A stretch of 64,000 nucleotides of DNA from an uncultured Lachnospiraceae bacterium (GTDB lineage: Bacteria; Bacillota; Clostridia; Lachnospirales; Lachnospiraceae): assembly GCA_910577045.1 (NCBI GenBank), contig CAJTLB010000008.1, forward strand, positions 62,001 to 126,000, read 5' to 3'. Shown here in pieces: positions 36,811 to 45,825 of this stretch (position 1 is its first letter; each line of letters opens with the position of its first letter). The notes beneath the pieces are model-generated. The model had not been told where the DNA came from. It ran no database searches and saw only the letters and a list, made by a program, of their open reading frames with translations. Both the position numbers and the translations under genes were made by a program.

Positions 36811-38259
36811 TTAATTTTCCTTATTATCTTTAACAAATTTTTTATTCCACCAAACTTCTGTTTCCATTAATATATTTTCCAAATTTCTCCCAAATACTTC
36901 CATATTAAAATATTTTTCATATGTTTTTCTTGCGTTTATACCTATTTCTTTTAATTTATCCTTATTAACAATAATCCACTCTATTTTTTCTCTTAAAGCG
37001 TCTGCATCTTCCGCCGACACTATAAATCCATTTTTTTCATTACATATATAATCTGCTATTCCCGTTCCATATGTAGTAATACACACCTTTCCATACATCA
37101 TTCCCTCAGTTATGGCAATTGGCAAAGAATCAATACGAGATGAACAAACAACCACATCAATATACGGAAAAAGATCATATATTTGACTACGTGTTAATTC
37201 ACCCCATACCTTTATCAAAGGATTACTTTCTAATTTTTCTACCACTTTTTTTACAAATGTATCTTCTTTAATAGCGCCTATAACCCAAAATTCTACATTA
37301 TCAATCTTACCTATCTTCTCTATCGCCTCAAAAAACACATCATGCCCTTTTATTTCACTTACTGTTCCAATAATTGCAAATACTAATTTATTTTTTTTTA
37401 ATGCTACTGTTAAATGATTCATATCAGGGATTCCATAATTTAATATGCCATCAACCCTTCTTTGAAAAAATTCATTAAATATATTTTGTGGTATTTTACT
37501 TACAGCATATATTTTTATTCCTTTCAAACTATCTATACTAGAATATTCCTTAAATTTCTCAAATATAATTGTATAGACATCAGCAGATTCATGTATCCAC
37601 CACACAACTGGCTTCCTTAGACTAAGCACACTTGCACATAATATCATGCTTAATACATTTACTATAACCAAATCAAATTGTTCAATCCAATTCAATTCTT
37701 TTTCAAACAGATAAGGTAAAACTGGGCATATTGCAACTGTAATACCACTCTGTACAATTTCATCAATAAATTTTTTATCTCCACCAGGGGACATTAAAAC
37801 AACCTGCATCTTTCTATCTTCTAATGCACTTGCCGCATAAACAGCTGCTAAAGAACCCCCATTATAGTTTAAGAATGTAGAAATAATAAGTACTTTCCGA
37901 GTGACTGTCATTCCTTTTTTATCTATAGAATATATTTTTATCTGTCCACTTTTTCTCTCCGCTAAAAATTTATCGCCAAATATAATTTTTTCTTTTTCTA
38001 TCCCCATTCCTAAAAGCTGCTTCACAATTTCACTTGTATATATACTCATAATTATAATAAAATCATAATTTATTTTTAAAATAGTATCTGGTGATAAAAT
38101 AGGTATATTATATATTCTTTCTTTCCATAAATTTTCATTATTATCTGCAAAAGCTATAATTTCAAAATCATTTTGTTGTAATATGTCTTTTTCTCTTTTT
38201 CTAAAATAATTTCCTACTCCAAAAACAATAACTTTTATTTTATCATTATAATTTACCAT
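36811..38259 (-). CDS. Rossmann module fused to a family 4 glycosyltransferase
   Basis: About 482 residues from ATG 38259. Here the Rossmann-like module is N-terminal (KVIVFGVGNYFRKREKDIL, about 5-110). The rest is a GT-B fold, GT4: VLIISTFLNYNGGSLAAVYA as the N-terminal nucleotide-fold start, then LVFAIIGTVSEIKGHDVF and ICSSR-like VVVCSSRIDSLPIAITEGMM with the ExxxxxxxE-type donor site. An in-frame ATG at 38268 is an alternative start. The beginning overlaps the end of the upstream RgpF-like gene by 14 bases. Confidence 0.85.
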   Translation of the reverse strand: MVNYNDKIKVIVFGVGNYFRKREKDILQQNDFEIIAFADNNENLWKERIYNIPILSPDTILKINYDFIIIMSIYTSEIVKQLLGMGIEKEKIIFGDKFLAERKSGQIKIYSIDKKGMTVTRKVLIISTFLNYNGGSLAAVYAASALEDRKMQVVLMSPGGDKKFIDEIVQSGITVAICPVLPYLFEKELNWIEQFDLVIVNVLSMILCASVLSLRKPVVWWIHESADVYTIIFEKFKEYSSIDSLKGIKIYAVSKIPQNIFNEFFQRRVDGILNYGIPDMNHLTVALKKNKLVFAIIGTVSEIKGHDVFFEAIEKIGKIDNVEFWVIGAIKEDTFVKKVVEKLESNPLIKVWGELTRSQIYDLFPYIDVVVCSSRIDSLPIAITEGMMYGKVCITTYGTGIADYICNEKNGFIVSAEDADALREKIEWIIVNKDKLKEIGINARKTYEKYFNMEVFGRNLENILMETEVWWNKKFVKDNKEN

Positions 38260-39379
38260 CGCAACCATCCCATAAATAAAAAATATTAGAAGCACACCCT
38301 AATTTTTTAATTATCTCTATGCTATTCTTTTTATTTAACCCTACTATTATCCCAGCAGACAATATATCTACATCAGAAAAATGAAACACTTTTTCTCCAA
38401 ATATAGTTCCTGTCTTATGCTCATCTGATACAATAAAACCCCCAAAATATTTTATTTTTCTTTTAAAATAACTAAATATGTCTTGCCCATATAAACCTGC
38501 TCCATAGATAAATATTTTGTTATAAGACATAATAAATTTTATAACCTCATCACTTGTCCTATCAACCATTTCATAATAATTTTCTTTTGTTTCCTTTCTA
38601 ATTTCACATTCAGTAAAAATAATATTAAATTTTCTTTTCAAATATTCTTTAATATATTTAATATCATACATATATTTTTTATCAATAATTCCTATAGCAT
38701 TAATAAGATTATCATTATATTTCTCCCAATTAATTTCATATGCCCTTTTTTTCAATAAAGGACAATTATATTTTTCAATAAGAATATCTGGAGCAGCATA
38801 TGGATCTAATTTATTTTTATCAACATAATAACTATATCTATATTTTTTTTCACATAAATATTTAAATAAACCTCTTTCAAATTGCATACATACTTCATGT
38901 TTGGAAAAAGCCTTTTCATCTATTTCTTCAATAAAATATTGTCTTACTATCCTAAATGTATTCTTTTTAAACACTAAAAAGTTTGATTGAATAAATTGAA
39001 ACAAATTATTATCAAAAAAATTAATTCCCCAAAAATCAATTTTCTTTTTTTCCATTTCTATAAAAATATCTTCAAAAGAAATAAAAGGTCCAAAACATGT
39101 ATCATTTGTTAATATTATTTCATCATACGTTTCTATCTGATCTATATGAATATTTTCAAAAAGATATTTATATGCAGCAGCATCATATCCTTGATTATCA
39201 CGAATAAATATTTGTGATGTATATTTATTTAATTTCTGTTCTTCGCCTTTCTGTAGATATCCATTAACTATCAAAACCATATCACTTGAAATCTTATACA
39301 AGGAGCTAATATAATATTCTAAGTAATCATAAATTATTCCATCTAGATCATAAATTGCAACAACACTTAACCTTTTCAT
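38246..39379 (-). CDS. RgpF-like (rhamnan synthesis F) protein with C-terminal Rossmann module
   Basis: About 377 residues from ATG 39379. AAAGGA lies six bases upstream, and a longer reading would run into the preceding gene. The core resembles the rhamnan synthesis F family: RLSVVAIYDLDGIIYDYLEY, QIFIRDNQGYDAAAYKYLF and EIILTNDTCFGPFISFEDIF. Such proteins take part in polymerising rhamnose-type polysaccharides. The C-terminal 100 residues form the Rossmann-like module KIFIYGAGLYGQDIFSYF. AT-rich codon use. Confidence 0.8.
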   Translation of the reverse strand: MKRLSVVAIYDLDGIIYDYLEYYISSLYKISSDMVLIVNGYLQKGEEQKLNKYTSQIFIRDNQGYDAAAYKYLFENIHIDQIETYDEIILTNDTCFGPFISFEDIFIEMEKKKIDFWGINFFDNNLFQFIQSNFLVFKKNTFRIVRQYFIEEIDEKAFSKHEVCMQFERGLFKYLCEKKYRYSYYVDKNKLDPYAAPDILIEKYNCPLLKKRAYEINWEKYNDNLINAIGIIDKKYMYDIKYIKEYLKRKFNIIFTECEIRKETKENYYEMVDRTSDEVIKFIMSYNKIFIYGAGLYGQDIFSYFKRKIKYFGGFIVSDEHKTGTIFGEKVFHFSDVDILSAGIIVGLNKKNSIEIIKKLGCASNIFYLWDGCDGKL

Positions 39380-39410
39380 ACCAAATCCTTTTATCATATA
39401 AAAATATAAT

Positions 39411-40607
39411 TTATTTTCTAAAGTATTCAAAAATAGATAATGGTTTTTCCCAAATAATAATCTCTTGCTTAATTCCATTTAATACTAATTCTTGTTGTAT
39501 TTGTTGTGCCAAATCACCTTTTTCAACTGCTATAATAATAAAATCATACCTTATTCCTAATAATTCATTAGATGTATATACTTTATACTCACTCTTTATA
39601 TTTTTAGCATTTTTATCTGCCACTCCAACTATTTCATATATATTATCTAATTGAATTTGATGTATAAAATCTTTTCCAACATTTCCATAACCATATATAA
39701 TTACTTTTGAATGTACTGGTATTTTATTGCTACGAAATAAATATACAGGAAGTTTAAAATTATCATCCTCAAACATAAAATTGTATGCCTGTAAAATTCT
39801 CATAGAAGTATGTTCACATAATGCTTTATATAATTTATTCTTATAACCTGTATCTTCTATAATTTTTTTCAATGATAAATATGCATAATTAACTTGCATT
39901 AACCCATTAGGTTTTTTTGTATAGCTAAATGCCTCTGGGTGCTCTCTATGATGATATAAACATTCATGTGTTACATAAATACTATTTGAATTGATAACAG
40001 CTCCAACAACACAAACATTATCATCCATAAAACCATGAACATGTTCATCCATAGAATTCAATACCTTATTTATTATTTCCCTTTTAAAAAGTTTATTCCA
40101 AACTGCACCATTTAGATGAGGTTTTTCAGAAAATGAGCTTGAGAAAATATAATCTAATATATATGAATCTTCACCAGATAAATTATATATACCATCTGCA
40201 ACAGTATCTTCTAATTTTTTATTGCCCTGTCCCCACTGATATTCACGATATCCAGATGATGTAACAATATCTACATTTTTTTGTTTTACATACTTATAAA
40301 GTACTTCATACATACTTGGATCAATCCAATCATCCCCATCTACAAAACCAACATATCTTCCAGAAGACATCTGCACACCAACTTTACGGACTACTGTTAA
40401 TCCCCTATTAGCTTGATGTATAACTTTAATTTTTATATATTTTTTAGCATATTCATCACAAATTCTTCCACTATTATCAGTTGAACCATCATCTACAAGT
40501 ATTATCTCTATACTTGTATATGTTTGATTAATAATACTATCAATGCAATCTCTTAAATAAAGCTCAACATTATATACTGGTACAATAATACTAATAAGTT
40601 CATCCAT
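39411..40607 (-). CDS. Family 2 glycosyltransferase with C-terminal Rossmann module
   Basis: A 398-residue protein. GT-A motifs are ISIIVPVYNVELYLRDCIDS, LVDDGSTDNSGRICDEYAKK and FVDGDDWIDPSMYEVLYKY. The sequence is distinct from the ETPGASYQD paralogues. The C-terminal module is KVIIYGYGNVGKDFIHQI (about 295-390), with a YGYG variant of the core. ATG at 40607. It lies 31 bases before the RgpF-like gene and 37 bases after neuB. Confidence 0.85.
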   Translation of the reverse strand: MDELISIIVPVYNVELYLRDCIDSIINQTYTSIEIILVDDGSTDNSGRICDEYAKKYIKIKVIHQANRGLTVVRKVGVQMSSGRYVGFVDGDDWIDPSMYEVLYKYVKQKNVDIVTSSGYREYQWGQGNKKLEDTVADGIYNLSGEDSYILDYIFSSSFSEKPHLNGAVWNKLFKREIINKVLNSMDEHVHGFMDDNVCVVGAVINSNSIYVTHECLYHHREHPEAFSYTKKPNGLMQVNYAYLSLKKIIEDTGYKNKLYKALCEHTSMRILQAYNFMFEDDNFKLPVYLFRSNKIPVHSKVIIYGYGNVGKDFIHQIQLDNIYEIVGVADKNAKNIKSEYKVYTSNELLGIRYDFIIIAVEKGDLAQQIQQELVLNGIKQEIIIWEKPLSIFEYFRK

Positions 40608-40644
40608 ATGAATTGCCTTTCACTTAAATAAATATTTTTATTTA

Positions 40645-41682
40645 CTAAATCATATCCCAATCCAGTATTGTATCTTCCTCTACATCATACCTTAGGCACC
40701 TGCCTATAACCTTATCTATATCCTTTGGGTTAATCCCTATCCCTGGCCTTTTACAAATAATATCTTCTTCTTTAATCATTTCTCCAACAGACATTTTCCT
40801 TTTTATTACCAAAGAACGCCTTGCCTCTTTACGGGAGATTTTTTCACAATTTAAAACTGTCTTTTCTCCGTTTCCACTAATTGTAGCAATTAAATTAAAG
40901 TTACAAATAGCCTTCTTAAAATCTTCTGGATTTCCTGCATGATAATGATCATTGCCTTGTAGTGTTTTATCTAAAGTAAAATGTTTTTCAATTACCTCTG
41001 CCCCATACATATATGCTGTGGTAAGTATTATCATAGAATCATCTGGCATAGTATGATCACTATAACCTATTGTTAAATCAGGAAACCATTTTTTCAAACT
41101 TTTAATAATACTTAAATTTGCATCTTCATTCCTCGTAGGATAGGAAAGGACACAATGTAATAGACATATTTCTTTCCTATTTTCTTCTCTTATGGTTCTT
41201 ACTGCTTCTTCTATTTCAGAAAGGTATGATGCCCCTACCGAAAGATAGATAGGTTTGTCTTTTTTTGCTATATAACGTATAAAAGGTAAATTACTAATAT
41301 CTGAAGATGAAATTTTATATACATCTACTAAATTCTCTAAATAATCTACCGATTCATAATCAAAAGGTGTAGAAATAAAATCTATACCTTTTTGTTTGCA
41401 ATATTGGCACAATAGTTCATATTCTTCTTTCCCAAACGCATCAAATTTCTTAAATAATTCATATTGTGATGTCGTTGGCTCTTTACTAGTATCCCAATAC
41501 GCTGGAGAATTTTTTGAAGCCAATGTTTCTGCTTTGTAACATTGGAATTTTACGCCATTAATTCCTACTCTTTTTGCTTCATCAATATATTTCTTTGCAG
41601 CTTCCAATGGCGTAATATTTTCTACTCTTGCTGTATCATAAAAATTTACTCCTAATTCTGCTATTACATATGGCAACCTCAT
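40645..41682 (-). CDS. NeuB-family nonulosonic acid synthase
   Basis: A 345-residue PEP-dependent condensing enzyme. The TIM barrel (about 1-270) has YVIAELGVNFYDTARV, GVKFQCYKAETL, DVYKISSSDISNLPFI, LLHCVLSYPT, LTIGYSDHT and VIEKHFTLDK. A SAF/antifreeze-like domain (about 285-345) ends the protein, as in NeuB, PseI and LegI. Two usual motifs are altered: NFYD where NH is typical after the first strand, and GNDHYHAGNP where GPDHxxSLxP is common. The exact sugar is therefore uncertain (sialic, pseudaminic, legionaminic or KDN-like). ATG at 41682. Confidence 0.88.
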   Translation of the reverse strand: MRLPYVIAELGVNFYDTARVENITPLEAAKKYIDEAKRVGINGVKFQCYKAETLASKNSPAYWDTSKEPTTSQYELFKKFDAFGKEEYELLCQYCKQKGIDFISTPFDYESVDYLENLVDVYKISSSDISNLPFIRYIAKKDKPIYLSVGASYLSEIEEAVRTIREENRKEICLLHCVLSYPTRNEDANLSIIKSLKKWFPDLTIGYSDHTMPDDSMIILTTAYMYGAEVIEKHFTLDKTLQGNDHYHAGNPEDFKKAICNFNLIATISGNGEKTVLNCEKISRKEARRSLVIKRKMSVGEMIKEEDIICKRPGIGINPKDIDKVIGRCLRYDVEEDTILDWDMI

Positions 41683-41689
41683 TTTATTA

Positions 41690-43324
41690 TTACTCCGTTC
41701 CTATAATAATTTTTTTCACATTTTTTAATCCATTTTTCAGTCGTATTTTTAAAAGACATTTTCTCATCTCTTTACGTATCATAGGACATTTTATCAGCCA
41801 CTGAATGGTATTCTTTAATGTTTCTTCTTCTACATTCTTTCCCAATCCAAGATTCAAATATCCATTTTCTAACCCTCCAAAAGTATGTTCTGTTTCTCTT
41901 GTGTTTTGTGCCAATAAAATAGTAGGAACTCCCATACAAGCCAATTCATACATGGTTCTTCCACAAGAAGAAATTGCTATATCTGCTTCCTTCATATATT
42001 TTGACATTTGTCTTACATTTCTCAATATTTTAACGTTCTTATAGCCATTATTTCTTATTTCCTGTTCAATTTCATCTTGTTTTTCATAACCGAGACCTAA
42101 TATTATTGTACATTGTATTTTATTTTCTACTAAAACAGCCTTCAGTGCTTTCAATGTTTTCTGTGTTAAATCATTTGGATCTGTCCCTCCAAATAATACT
42201 AAAATATTTTCTACTTCTTTTGAGAAGTTTTTAGCTGTTTCTATATGAAACTCATCCCGGATTATAAAAAAATCACTTCCCCAATAATATTGCTTACCTT
42301 CTATCCTTTTATCATATATATCATTAATAACAGCATCTGCATATTGTGAACCAGGCCCCAAATCCTCAAAATTTATAATCCGTATTCCTGTTTCTTTTAA
42401 TTGTTTCATAAATGTGACATTCGTATCAAGAACATCATTAATAATAATATCTACATTCTTTTCCTTTATAATTCTTAGTACATCATTTTCATTTTTAGCA
42501 ACCGTAATTGGATAATTGCTATTTATAATTATTTTTATTGCTAAATCCGATTGTTCTTGTACAATAAAATTTATTTCGTGTTCAGACATAGAAAATGCTA
42601 ATTGTAAACAACGATATATATGCCCTGTCCCAATTTGCCTATACCCTGCAACATGAATAAAAATTTTCTTTCTTTTTAATTCTGTTTCAGCAATACACCA
42701 ATCCTGGTATGTATCAATATCTATTGCTTCCTTTTCTGGCACCTCATAAATAGAAATATTTAAACCCAATCTACTATTTTTTGTAATAAACTCTCGTTTT
42801 GTTATTACAAAAGCACCTGTTTCTACAAAATTCTCTGGTAAATACTGACGATTTAACCGTTCTTTATAATTAGGAATATATCTTCCATCTTTTTTCTTCC
42901 ATGATAAATGTGGCATATTCACAGCACTAATTACTGTATCATAATCACCATTTATAAAATATGAGATTGCATCATTTAAAGTAGGCCATGCCAATAAAGG
43001 AGAAGTCGGCTGCATGGTAATGACTACATTATATATATCATTTGTTATCTTTTCCATTTGTGCAACTGCATTTTCTATTACAGGGTCTAATGTTATATTA
43101 TCCCCTGATAATTCCTTAGGTCTATTCAATGGTTGTGCACCATACTTCTCAGATAGTTCCAATATTTCCTCACTATCTGATGTTACTACAACTTTTGCCC
43201 CTTTTATGTGAAGAGCATTTTCTATAGCATAAGCAATTAGAGGCTTCCCATTCATAAACCGAATATTCTTTTTTGGAATTCCCTTTGACCCCCCTCTTGC
43301 TGGAATTACAACTAATATATTCAT
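41690..43324 (-). CDS. CMP-nonulosonate cytidylyltransferase fused to PseG-like hydrolase
   Basis: A 544-residue fusion. Residues 1-225 are a NeuA/PseF-type cytidylyltransferase: VVIPARGGSKGIPKKNIR, ITMQPTSPLLAWPT and DIDTYQDW. From about 228 onward a PseG-like GT-B domain follows: HVAGYRQIGTGHIYRCLQLA with the catalytic-type His, NILVLFGGTDPNDLTQKTL, and ISSCGRTMYELACMGVPTI. In pseudaminic acid synthesis PseG removes UDP just before the NeuB-type step and PseF activates the product. The fusion therefore brackets the neighbouring NeuB reaction. No PseB, PseC or PseH gene is in the window. Confidence 0.85.
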   Translation of the reverse strand: MNILVVIPARGGSKGIPKKNIRFMNGKPLIAYAIENALHIKGAKVVVTSDSEEILELSEKYGAQPLNRPKELSGDNITLDPVIENAVAQMEKITNDIYNVVITMQPTSPLLAWPTLNDAISYFINGDYDTVISAVNMPHLSWKKKDGRYIPNYKERLNRQYLPENFVETGAFVITKREFITKNSRLGLNISIYEVPEKEAIDIDTYQDWCIAETELKRKKIFIHVAGYRQIGTGHIYRCLQLAFSMSEHEINFIVQEQSDLAIKIIINSNYPITVAKNENDVLRIIKEKNVDIIINDVLDTNVTFMKQLKETGIRIINFEDLGPGSQYADAVINDIYDKRIEGKQYYWGSDFFIIRDEFHIETAKNFSKEVENILVLFGGTDPNDLTQKTLKALKAVLVENKIQCTIILGLGYEKQDEIEQEIRNNGYKNVKILRNVRQMSKYMKEADIAISSCGRTMYELACMGVPTILLAQNTRETEHTFGGLENGYLNLGLGKNVEEETLKNTIQWLIKCPMIRKEMRKCLLKIRLKNGLKNVKKIIIGTE

Positions 43325-43342
43325 ATTAAATCCTCTTTTTCG

Positions 43343-44476
43343 TTAGTCAAATAAACTGTCAAAATCTACTCTTTCAAATACTTCTAGCTTTCCTCCACGT
43401 GTAGCATTATATATTTTAATTTTATGAGTATTCGCATACTCTTTTGCTGCTTGATATCCTGCTATATGTAAATCAACATCTGCTATATACGAATAACCAT
43501 GATTTTTAATCATATCTTCCACAAACGTTTTTTCTATTTCTTCTATTTCTTTTGGATGATTATTTTTTTCACTTATATTAATTTTACCATTTTTATATCG
43601 TTCTACTGAAAATGACAAGTCTACTCCTAAAAGATAAATTTCCTGAAATCCCATATATATTGCTAATTGTAACATTAAATAGGTTACTGTTCCTGATGAA
43701 TATACTTCCTTACTACAATCATCACTAAACAAAGGTAATCCTGTTTCTGAATTAATTTGATTTTTGATAATAACATAAAATAAATTATCTATATCACTAC
43801 TATTCCTATACTGGAATCCATCACGTACTATACTTGTAAAAGCTGCTTTACAATTAGATATCAATATCTTTATGTTTTCTTTTTTTGACATCATATTTTT
43901 ACAAAAAACATAATCATATGCACAATAAAAGGTAGGTCTCCAAAATGTACTTTCATAAAGTGCATAAATACTATTACTAGCAAATGTAACTTCATTATTC
44001 AGCTTTTCTAAATCCAAGATTTTAAGACTAGGACCATTTCCAATAATAAAACATCGTTTTCCATAATACTCATTATGAAATATCTGTAACTTTTGTGTAT
44101 ACTGTTTTGCGTCAAAGCATAAAGTATAGATATCATATATAATATCTTGTATATTTGTAAAACAAAAAATTTTCTCATCCAAAACTTTTTTCTTTTTTAA
44201 TTCTGCTACTATTGCTTTTTCATAAAGATAAGAAGAAACTATAAAAAAATCGTTTTCCATAATCATTTTTTCATATGAATATATTTTTTTATTATTTATT
44301 TCAAATGGAACTGTATTTTTATCTATAAATCCAACCCATTGGATATTATTTATTGTTAAAAATTCTCCTATTATTTTTCCATTTCTTCCTGCACCAGCAA
44401 TATATACATTTCCTTTATTAGCTAATGAATTTAATAAATTAATAAAATCTTGAATGTTGCTGCCTTCTATTTTCAT
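43343..44476 (-). CDS. Maf-like DUF115 protein with N-terminal Rossmann module
   Basis: A 377-residue protein. An N-terminal Rossmann-like module (NVYIAGAGRNGKIIGEFL, about 18-120) is followed by a DUF115/MptE-like domain (about 140-370) with GKRCFIIGNGPSLKILDLEK, FASNSIYALYES, EIYLLGVDLSF and a final NATRGGKLEVFERVDF. DUF115 proteins next to flagellins (Maf, motility-associated factors) transfer nonulosonic acids to flagellin. The fit is good but the N-terminal module is not part of classical Maf. The second such protein is encoded at 49021. Confidence 0.8.
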   Translation of the reverse strand: MKIEGSNIQDFINLLNSLANKGNVYIAGAGRNGKIIGEFLTINNIQWVGFIDKNTVPFEINNKKIYSYEKMIMENDFFIVSSYLYEKAIVAELKKKKVLDEKIFCFTNIQDIIYDIYTLCFDAKQYTQKLQIFHNEYYGKRCFIIGNGPSLKILDLEKLNNEVTFASNSIYALYESTFWRPTFYCAYDYVFCKNMMSKKENIKILISNCKAAFTSIVRDGFQYRNSSDIDNLFYVIIKNQINSETGLPLFSDDCSKEVYSSGTVTYLMLQLAIYMGFQEIYLLGVDLSFSVERYKNGKINISEKNNHPKEIEEIEKTFVEDMIKNHGYSYIADVDLHIAGYQAAKEYANTHKIKIYNATRGGKLEVFERVDFDSLFD

Positions 44477-44489
44477 AGCAATATTCCTT

Positions 44490-45329
44490 TCAAACTTTTA
44501 TTAACATAATACTTATACCATCCCCTATTGGACTTATTTTTACTTTTCCATTATGCTCTTTTACAAATCTATCCACAGCCTTTTTAGGTCCCTTAAAATT
44601 CTCAGCAAAATAGTCATGAATAAGAATAATCCCATTTTTTGTCAATCTTGTACTAAAATACTTTAAACCATTATATGTAGGTTCATATAAATCTAAATCG
44701 AGATTCACAAAGCAAAAATTATCTGTTATATCTTGTGCTGTTTCTGGAAAATACCCTTTATGTACTATACATCTTTGTGGATAAAACATTTTCTCCATTA
44801 CTGTTTCAACAGATGTATGACTATAATCCCCTTCCTTTGCTTTAGACAAATCTCCTTCTTTTTCTATATCTTTTGCTGAAAATCCATTAAATGTATCAAA
44901 TAAATGCAATCTTTTATTAGGAAAATAATAATTTATCCATTTTGCAAAATCTCCCTCAAACACTCCTGCCTCTGCACATTCTCCATCCTCTTTAAATTCT
45001 TCTAACAATCCAGCAAAATTCTTTAAAAAAATTCTTCTACTCTCTAAAGGCATTTCAATATAAGATGTAAGTATTTTTTCTTCACCAATTCCCATTCTCA
45101 AACATTGTATTTTAATTGAATCCATACCTGGTGCTGATGTAATAATTATATAATCATATTCCAACCCATCTATACATTTCACTGGATCATAAATAGGAAT
45201 ACCATATAAATAATCTCCCCATTTACTTTTATCATTATCAACAAAAGCAATTATTTCATACTTAACAGAAATCTCTTTATATAAACGGGCTCCTCCACCA
45301 CCAGCTCCAAATAATACTGCTTTCAACAT
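44490..45329 (-). CDS. TylF-like O-methyltransferase with N-terminal Rossmann module
   Basis: A 279-residue protein. The N-terminal module is KAVLFGAGGGGARLYKEI (about 1-95). The C-terminal part is a class I SAM methyltransferase of the TylF/macrocin O-methyltransferase group: CAEAGVFEGDFAKWINYYFP, LHLFDTFNGFS, FCFVNLDLDLYEPTYNGLKY and GIILIHDYFAENFKGPK. It probably methylates a sugar hydroxyl in the glycan. The first bases overlap the end of the KdsC-like gene by seven. Confidence 0.82.
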   Translation of the reverse strand: MLKAVLFGAGGGGARLYKEISVKYEIIAFVDNDKSKWGDYLYGIPIYDPVKCIDGLEYDYIIITSAPGMDSIKIQCLRMGIGEEKILTSYIEMPLESRRIFLKNFAGLLEEFKEDGECAEAGVFEGDFAKWINYYFPNKRLHLFDTFNGFSAKDIEKEGDLSKAKEGDYSHTSVETVMEKMFYPQRCIVHKGYFPETAQDITDNFCFVNLDLDLYEPTYNGLKYFSTRLTKNGIILIHDYFAENFKGPKKAVDRFVKEHNGKVKISPIGDGISIMLIKV

Positions 45330-45817
45330 CTTTTTTCCTCCAAACTTTCCTTCTTTTTAAGCCATTCCACAAATTCTCTTACGGCCCCATTTCCCCCAGT
45401 TTGTTTTGTAACATAATCTGCAATCTGTCTTATCTCTTCTACAGCATCACTTGGACATCCTTTAATTCCAACTATTTTCATACATGGCAAATCATTTAAA
45501 TCATCTCCAATATAGGCTGTTTCATCTAGATCAATTTTTTCATAAAAAAGAATTTTCTTTAAATCTTCTACTTTATTTTTACTTTCTTGTACAAGATGGG
45601 AAATTCCAAGCTCCTTACACCTTTGTGATACAATTTCAGATTTTCTTCCAGTAATAACAATAGGAATAATACCCATGCTTGGTAATATATCATGTACAGC
45701 ATATCCATCTTTTACATGAAACCTTTTTGCTACCTCTCCATCATTACCTATATATAATCCTCCATCAGTCAAAGTTCCATCTATATCCATAACAAATGCT
45801 TTTATCATTTTATTCAT
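45323..45817 (-). CDS. KdsC-like HAD phosphatase
   Basis: A 164-residue cap-less (C0) HAD phosphatase. Motif I is FVMDIDGTLTDGGLYIG, motif II IPIVITGRKSEIVSQRC, motif III includes KNKVEDLKKIL, and motif IV is AYIGDDLNDLPCM. The family dephosphorylates KDO-8-phosphate, KDN-9-phosphate or acylneuraminate-9-phosphate. Beside NeuB and CMP-transferases it implies a route through a phosphorylated nonulosonic acid. ATG at 45817. Confidence 0.88.
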   Translation of the reverse strand: MNKMIKAFVMDIDGTLTDGGLYIGNDGEVAKRFHVKDGYAVHDILPSMGIIPIVITGRKSEIVSQRCKELGISHLVQESKNKVEDLKKILFYEKIDLDETAYIGDDLNDLPCMKIVGIKGCPSDAVEEIRQIADYVTKQTGGNGAVREFVEWLKKKESLEEKRC

Positions 45818-45825
45818 ACAAATAA

